DNA from: Phoronis australis
Lineage: Eukaryota; Phoronida; Phoronidae
DNA: 25,016 nucleotides
NCBI GenBank assembly: GCA_002633005.1
Contig: NMRA01001219.1
Location: 13,878-38,893, forward strand
Direction: 5' to 3'
Part shown: one piece after another, positions 20,405 through 25,016 of the stretch
How positions within the stretch are numbered: position 1 is the stretch's first letter
How the letters are laid out: the number at the start of each line of letters is the position of its first letter
Program-made: the position numbers and the translations under genes
Notes under the pieces: generated by a model
Told to the model about the DNA's origin: nothing
What the model saw: the letters and a program-made list of their open reading frames with translations, nothing else
The model's database searches: none

Positions 20405-20789
20405 TTTACAAGGTACCTAAACTTAACGGTCAACGGACTCATAAACACGGGCACGGACGCATGAACACGACTCACGGACCTGCAAACAACGTCCATTGAT
20501 TCACAAACACGGGAACGGACTCACAAAACACGATCCACGCACCCAAGTAGTCGGGACACAGACTCATCAGCTTCCTGGGTCAGCTGACATCTTCATTTTG
20601 TCCGTAAAGCATTTTTGGCAGTCCGTTAACCGTGTTTCCTCGTGAATATGAGTCCGTGTCCCGTGTATTTGAGTGCGTGGATCGTGTTTTGTGAGTCCGT
20701 TCCCGTGTTTGTGAGTCAGTGGACCGTGTTTGCAGGTCTGTGCCCGTGTTTATGAGTCCGTTGACCGTGTAGTTGAGGTACCTTGTTTT
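20405..20789. repeat. Foldback inverted repeat with ~150-bp arms
   Basis: The left arm (about 20405-20563) from AAGGTACC through CAACGGACTCATAAACACGG to ACGATCCACGCAC is matched in reverse complement by the right arm (about 20650-20789), which ends in GGTACCTTG. The arms are themselves built from a degenerate 20-21-bp unit (CGGACTCATAAACACGGGCA). The left arm has one extra unit. The loop is under 100 bp. An RNA across it would form a long imperfect hairpin. It is in an intron of the host gene. Confidence 0.85.
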
Positions 20790-21196
20790 AAATCTAACCC
20801 CAAAAATACCATGGTTTGTTTGAATTGCTTCGGTAAGTGTACAAATCACTCCTTCACAAAGCTCAGAAGTGTGGCTCTGCGTCCGAAAAATTAGCTTCGT
20901 TGTAAAGGCTCGGACGATTTACTTCAGAGTTCAGAATGCAGGTTTTCCCCAAGAAAATTCAGTTTAATTATAGGTTGCTGTAAGTGGCTTGGTTTTACAA
21001 TCCATGCGCCTACGTGGAGTCCTGTAAAATAGAATGGAGTAGCTGGTCCGGCCCCATTAAAAAAAGATGCGAAGATATAAAATTTCTAACGTTTAGTCCT
21101 TTGGACCTAGTGCTTGATATCTTACCCCGAGAACTTCTAGATCGCACAAACGGTCAAAAATCAATAGTGAACAAAACATGTATTTGTGTGTTCCAG
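20790..21196. other. Intron before SEA 2; possible TSR-like frame
   Basis: An open frame from 20984 gives NPCAYVESCKIEWSSWSG and RCEDIKF, loosely like a thrombospondin type 1 repeat (W-S-x-W-S). It lacks a good acceptor upstream and a good donor downstream, so I do not call an exon. Confidence 0.25.
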
Positions 21197-21532
21197 AAAC
21201 ATGGTTCTATCGAGGTATTGCAGATGTGGAAGCCGAATGGAATGAAGCATTTCTGTCACCACTCAGCGAGTTATCAAAAAGTGTTCGGGAAGAGTTTCCC
21301 AAAGTTATTGTTTCAGCGATACAGAACGACGTATTGTGGCGTACCATGTTACGCCAAAGTCGGGTGATGAGCATGAGTCAAATAAGCAATGGCATAAGCA
21401 TGGAATTCCTGTGTATGTTCGTAGGACCACCGATACCGACAGTCCGTGTCACAAAACTGTTTACTAGATTACTCTTGAACGTCGCTAAGACCAACACGAC
21501 TCTGACGTATGATAAGATTGTTCAAGTAAACC
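21197..21532 (+). CDS. Exon: SEA domain 2 (complete in one exon)
   Basis: Acceptor TTGTGTGTTCCAG ends at 21196; donor GTGAGTAC begins at 21533. The exon is 336 nt, symmetric phase 1-1. It starts ETWFYRGIADVEAEWNEAFL, continues SPLSELSKSVREEFPKVIVS, and later NGISMEFLCMF and VTKLFTRLLLNVA. This is a full-length SEA layout: strand, W-x-x-x-L, helix with S-x-x-F/V-x-x-x-V, the central strand after N-G, a second helix, and a last strand. The expected G-S self-cleavage pair reads GI, so cleavage is unlikely. NTT is a potential glycosylation site. Another possible donor at 21526 (GTAAAC) would end in phase 0 and is less likely. SEA domain 1 is split over three exons while this one is intronless. 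Confidence 0.75.
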
Positions 21533-21660
21533 GTGAGTACAGTCAATGCCGCGATATGAGACTTATGGAAATCGCGAATCATTCCCGTTTGGGAAATAGT
21601 CACATTGGAATGGAAACGGTCATTTCAATCCCGTAATTCAACGTATAAACCAGACTCTTG

Positions 21661-21796
21661 TTCAGTAACGCTAGGACCTCGCTAAAAACCAAGACTTCGT
21701 GAGAATACGTGAGATATTGCCGTCTATTTTAAACGAGAACACGAAACTTTAGATAGATTTTAGCTAGGCTCTAGCGTAGGTCTTAGCGTTACTGAA
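21661..21796 (+). mobile_element. MITE family member 3, best preserved
   Basis: Perfect 10-bp ends TTCAGTAACG...CGTTACTGAA, with longer imperfect arms through GCTAGGACCTCGCTAAAA. It spans 136 bp, the same as the copy at 14141-14276. It lies 128 bases after SEA exon 2, in the intron. No coding capacity. No clear target duplication. Confidence 0.8.
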
Positions 21797-23759
21797 TGCA
21801 CGCCTTACCGCCTAAATTGTCTCACATTTAGCCTACATAAGAATATAATCTGAAATATAGTTCTATATTGTTAAATCAAATATGAGGGCAACGGGACCAT
21901 CTAAGTCAGCAGATCATACAAAACTTTTTTTTCTGGCGTAACTTGAGGCATAATCGGGATGGTAATAACTGCGGCTTGCGATCACCATGGCAACTACTCA
22001 TCATGTCTCTCGATTACAACAGCTTGCTTTGATACAGCTGCTTCTATTTTCGTCGCCCGTAAAGATTATCCAACAAGGAACAGCGTGCAATTCAGTGAAG
22101 TCGTTGATCGACAATTGAATGAATATTTTCCTTAAGGAAATACAGAAAATGAGACAAAGAATACAATTTTGAACTGACCTTAATATTGTCATGGTTATCA
22201 ACAATCTGTTTTCCATAATGTAATGTAGTAACTGTATACGAAACTAATCGACAAAGGTACCCGCAATTTCGTTATTGTGCACTTGTATGGTCGTAAGCGT
22301 GTCCTCGAAACCTTCGCCATTCAGTTGAGTGATTTCCAGGGTCTAGGGAACATAATCCTGTCCTTATAGGTACTTTGTTCAACATACAGTAGACGTACGT
22401 AAATCGACTTCGACGCACACATCAATCTATGTTCGCATAAAAAATCGAATTCTTTTGTACCTTCAGTGCTTGAAATTTAGATCGTGTGAGACAGAACGAT
22501 GTTCTTTTATCAGAAGGCATTACCAGCGTTGCCAAAACACGCTGGCCCGGTGGCCCGCGAGGGGTCAGTTGATTTTTGGCCGGGCCAGTAAACTTTCACA
22601 TATAATTAGAAAACGGACAATCGCCCGACAAAATAAAAAAGTTCGTGTTAACTCAAGGTTTCGTCTATTCATAAGACATCATAAGGATATGTACAGTGGT
22701 CTAACATTCAAGTAACTCGAACACTGGGCATTGCCATACCGGGAAGGACAGAGAGCCTTTTTTGATGCGACTATGTGAGATGTACGACGATACCAGCAAA
22801 TTTTGAATGCCTTTGTTACCACGATAAGAGTAAAAAATCTTATATGAAGTAGCAAATTACGTGGTCGGATATTGCTGTCCTTCCCATGCAGACATCTTTG
22901 CATTTTTAAATGGTGAAGATCAGGAGATACTACAGTGGAGCCTATGTAGTAGTCGTATAAGAAATTTTCAAATTGAGTGGCCGTCTTAGTACTAACCTAA
23001 AGCTCGAGGGCGCGAGTCCTAAATTACTGAGTAACTGGGGCGTGGGTGATCGATAAATATTGTCTGATTTGTTGAGCAAGCCGATTTTTTACAAAAAGAA
23101 GCAATTCGAAACCTTTCAGATAATCGCAAGCTCGGGTTGAAAACACGTGAACAAAGGTGCGGCCAACATTGTGAATGTTCGTCACAATTTTAGCAAATGG
23201 TTGTTTGTTCGTCCTCCTATCTCATAGTTGTCTCCCCTTGTTGAAGTCAAAGCCGCTTTGTACCTGGTCTGTTCCCCCTACCTATCTTTACCACTACAAT
23301 ATTATTTATTTGTGTGAGACTGTTTTTAATTTGCATGAAAATGAGAGATTAGAGGAAAGTGATGAGGGGCAATCGTAAGTTAAAGGCTTGGTTACATTGT
23401 TCATAGTCGGATATAAAGTGCCCGCCTTTTGAGTACCAGTTTTCTCAATCAAAGATTGGACATAAAACTGGGCACATTGGGACGGTAAATTGCCTAACGT
23501 TCGATCGACAACTACTCGTTTTGAACTTGATTTCAAGTTATTCGTTAGTCAAATTAGAGATTATTGTAGTTTCGAAAGAAATGTCTGTTAATTTGTATTG
23601 TTACTTCTTAACGTAGATTTTGGCTTGTCATTTTTCTTTCAAAAAAGCGAAAATGATGGTAAAATGTCCCTTTTTGAGGGATGAAGGGATAATTTCTCTT
23701 CATGTCATGGTTAATTTTTTCTATCCAACTGATTAAATCATGTGTTTCTCTGTTGCTAG
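21797..23759. other. Intron sequence, no recognised gene
   Basis: Apart from the hairpin at 22542-22588 and the X-box-like site at 21981-21994 I see no supported feature. Exon-like frames at 22455-22715 and 23175-23378 do not fit the phase expected after SEA 2 (both would need phase 0). Confidence 0.35.
22542..22588. repeat. Short GC-rich inverted repeat
   Basis: CTGGCCCGG (22542-22550) pairs perfectly with CCGGGCCAG (22580-22588) across a 29-base loop, in otherwise AT-rich DNA. It could be a stem-loop or the tips of a very short element. Confidence 0.5.
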
Positions 23760-23801
23760 ATAAGCCGGAATCGCATAAAGGAGAATGTTTGCCGCCAGTA
23801 G
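23760..23801 (+). CDS. Candidate 42-nt micro-exon
   Basis: Acceptor TTTCTCTGTTGCTAG ends at 23759; near-ideal donor GTAAGTCTTTT begins at 23802. The segment is 14 codons, phase 1-1, encoding KPESHKGECLPPV with the first codon shared with the previous exon. It fits the phase leaving SEA exon 2. No domain is recognisable. It may be a linker or the start of a Cys module. Its small size makes chance occurrence possible. Confidence 0.4.
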   Translation: MSRNRIKENVCRQ

Positions 23802-24351
23802 GTAAGTCTTTTGCGCCCGTCATACTAGAAGAGCGAATGCTCATTACGTTGAGCAATCTCAATAAATCGTGATGACTAAAACTCAGGTGAAATCTTTTAC
23901 TCAAGGTACATTTACATGGGCCAAACTACATTGTAAGCGTAAGAGTTTTAGTTTGTGGTTTGTCACCCTTAATTTTGCCCACTCTTTAAAACCCGTTAAA
24001 ATGTTGGGTGTTCAGATTAGGCGAGAAGGGAAACACAGACGCGTTTGATTTTTCGGGAATGTTTTCTTTTCTTGAGGCTTTTTGGCCAGTTTGGCGACTT
24101 TCACACAAAAGGTGATGGTGGACCTTTTTCTGTTGACTTCCCTGGAAATGGAATGAATAAAAATAGCAGTTCCTCAACCGCATAACATGGAAGCCCGGAA
24201 CTTAAACCGATCCGGTAAAGCCGTGCCTCGATCCCTGTCCTTTTGAGTTCTTATCTATGGGCGTCGTGGCTGCCGAATATCAGTCCCAGACTCTCTAAAT
24301 AACAAAGTTGCCGTTTTAGCACGGAGTGTTTGCATTGTGCGACTTGCTTGT
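23802..24351. other. Intron or intergenic sequence
   Basis: No supported gene or repeat. Short minus-strand frames at 23608-23904 and 23986-24183 have no motifs. Confidence 0.35.
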
Positions 24352-24417
24352 AGCTATGATTCGAACCTATGACTTCAGTCACCGTTGTCCGGTACTTAGC
24401 AAGTGCCAAACGCCAAT
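24352..24417 (-). mobile_element. tRNA-derived SINE-like head
   Basis: On the minus strand, an A-box-like TGGCGTTTGG (24415-24406) is followed 38 bases later by a good B-box GGTTCGAATC (24367-24358). Between them is GACTGAAGTCATA, arranged like the anticodon region of a tRNA. A cloverleaf with seven-base acceptor pairing is not evident, so this is more likely a SINE head than a tRNA gene. The body and tail would extend toward lower coordinates but are not recognisable. Confidence 0.45.
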
Positions 24418-24428
24418 GATTGACCGTT

Positions 24429-24452
24429 GCCGGTTCCACCAGTTCAACCGGC
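24429..24452. repeat. Small perfect hairpin GCCGGTT/AACCGGC
   Basis: GCCGGTT at 24429-24435 and AACCGGC at 24446-24452 form a 7-bp stem with a 10-base loop, next to the SINE-like head and 92 bp from the right element. Confidence 0.5.
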
Positions 24453-24543
24453 TAAGGCATATTGTTCTTTGGTTCACAAATCCTTCTTAACCGCTGCGTC
24501 GGTCTTTGATAACGTCACAGTGCATCCAAGTGTTATTTGGCAG

Positions 24544-25016
24544 AGTAGTATAGTAAGTCATTTAGACGACACGTTTTGAGGGTCTCGGTCAAAGGTCACC
24601 CTTGTGAAAGGTCAAAGGTCACGTGGGATAACTGCAATCGGAAGGGACAGCATCCGCCTACCGGACGGATGTGTCAATGACGTCACGCCTCATGACGTAA
24701 TAGGTTTAAGTGGACCCGTTAGAGAGGCACCTCGATGCCCGTTTTGCTGCTCCTAGCAACGGATCGAGAATCGAAACAAAAGAGGGATGCTGAATAAGAG
24801 CAAAACGTGGATTACCTTATTTCGTGTGCGCCGAGTGTCGTCGTTGTATATTGTGTGTTCTGTCTCATCAAAAACAAAGGCATATACAAAAGGGGTTAAC
24901 CACCCAACCCAACAACAGATGTCGCGTAAAGTCTAACCCAGGCCCCGACGGTACTAAGCGAATCGTACTCATACTAATAAGAAGCGACCAGCTCACACAG
25001 AACATAAAACCGATAG
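24544..25016 (+). repeat. Terminal inverted repeat, right copy (start of a second element)
   Basis: It begins AGTAGTATAGTAAG at 24544 and matches the minus strand of 1534-1985 to the end of the window. The sequence reads away from the host gene, so its element lies to the right and in opposite orientation to the left one. Relative to the left copy it has two 4-base insertions in the outer half (near 24790-24800 and 24843) and many substitutions. The two copies are therefore old or come from separate insertions of related elements. Confidence 0.85.
24586..24700 (+). promoter_or_regulatory. CRE / E-box / double DR1 cluster in the right terminal repeat
   Basis: CGGTCAAAGGTCA (24586-24598) and a perfect AGGTCAAAGGTCA (24609-24621) are DR1-type nuclear-receptor sites (HNF4/RXR class). 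The second overlaps the E-box CACGTG (24620-24625). A palindromic CRE TGACGTCA is at 24678-24685 and a CRE-like TGACGTAA at 24693-24700. All lie within 115 bp, in the same order as in the left copy. Inferred to be a promoter or enhancer of the element. Confidence 0.5.

Larger units (their letters stand above)
2249..23801 (+). other. Gene model: multi-exon extracellular mosaic protein (module-SEA-EGF-SEA)
   Basis: The main chain is 2249-2668, 4861-4955, 15768-15829, 17388-17545, 19497-19619 and 21197-21532. Candidates at 20188-20283 and 23760-23801 are less sure. Introns are AG/GT bounded and the phases run 1-1, 1-0, 0-2, 2-1, 1-1, 1-1, so every junction keeps the frame. Symmetric phase-1 exons carrying EGF and SEA domains are typical of animal extracellular proteins built by exon shuffling. 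Several N-X-S/T glycosylation sites support an extracellular location. No initiator exon, signal peptide, membrane segment or stop-containing last exon was found, so the gene probably runs past both ends. The coordinates given are the outer limits of the visible exons. Confidence 0.65.

Noticed and set aside
20984-21196. Possible thrombospondin type 1 repeat (IEWSSWSG)
   Set aside because: Only the W-S-x-W-S part fits, and neither a good acceptor nor a donor surrounds it.
22455-22715. 86-codon frame with cysteines after a good acceptor near 22465
   Set aside because: It is open only in phase 0 at that acceptor, which does not follow SEA exon 2 (phase 1), and no suitable donor was found.
24352-24424. 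Functional tRNA gene on the minus strand
   Set aside because: The boxes A and B are present, but acceptor-stem pairing and a clear anticodon arm are not visible; a SINE head explains it better.

Overview
This is a eukaryotic window, most likely from an invertebrate animal. It shows spliceosomal introns, short exons of extracellular domain type, many small transposons and minisatellites, and few long open frames. No bacterial operon, rRNA or CRISPR array is visible. The species cannot be named from the sequence.

Host gene. The main content is part of one plus-strand, multi-exon gene for a secreted or membrane-anchored mosaic protein. Its exons are short and carry consensus splice sites. They are 2249-2668 (a ~140-residue extracellular module), 4861-4955 + 15768-15829 + 17388-17545 (together one SEA domain), 19497-19619 (a calcium-binding-type EGF domain), 21197-21532 (a second SEA domain in one exon), and weaker candidates at 20188-20283 and 23760-23801. 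Splice phases join without conflict (1-1, 1-0, 0-2, 2-1, 1-1, 1-1), which is hard to obtain by chance. The gene probably continues beyond both ends.

Flanks. Bases 1534-1985 and 24544-25016 are diverged inverted copies of one sequence. Each begins (reading away from the centre) with AGTAGTATAGTAAG and carries a dense CRE / E-box / DR1 promoter-like cluster. They look like terminal repeats of two large DNA elements in opposite orientation, one leaving the window on each side. The left element also holds an intact PC4-type ssDNA-binding protein gene (73-441) with its own TATA box, and a broken P-loop ATPase fragment (695-883). This suggests a Maverick/Polinton-like or related virus-like element.

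Introns. The 10.8-kb intron inside the first SEA domain holds a decayed multicopy gene with a C-terminal cysteine cluster (5331-7503), the RNase H end of a LINE (8407-9540) and one copy of a three-copy MITE family. Other introns hold a hAT-like MITE, a nine-copy 28-bp minisatellite, a foldback inverted repeat, and a 61-bp tandem repeat that has copied the end of the EGF exon together with its splice donor four times. A tRNA-derived SINE-like head lies just before the right element.
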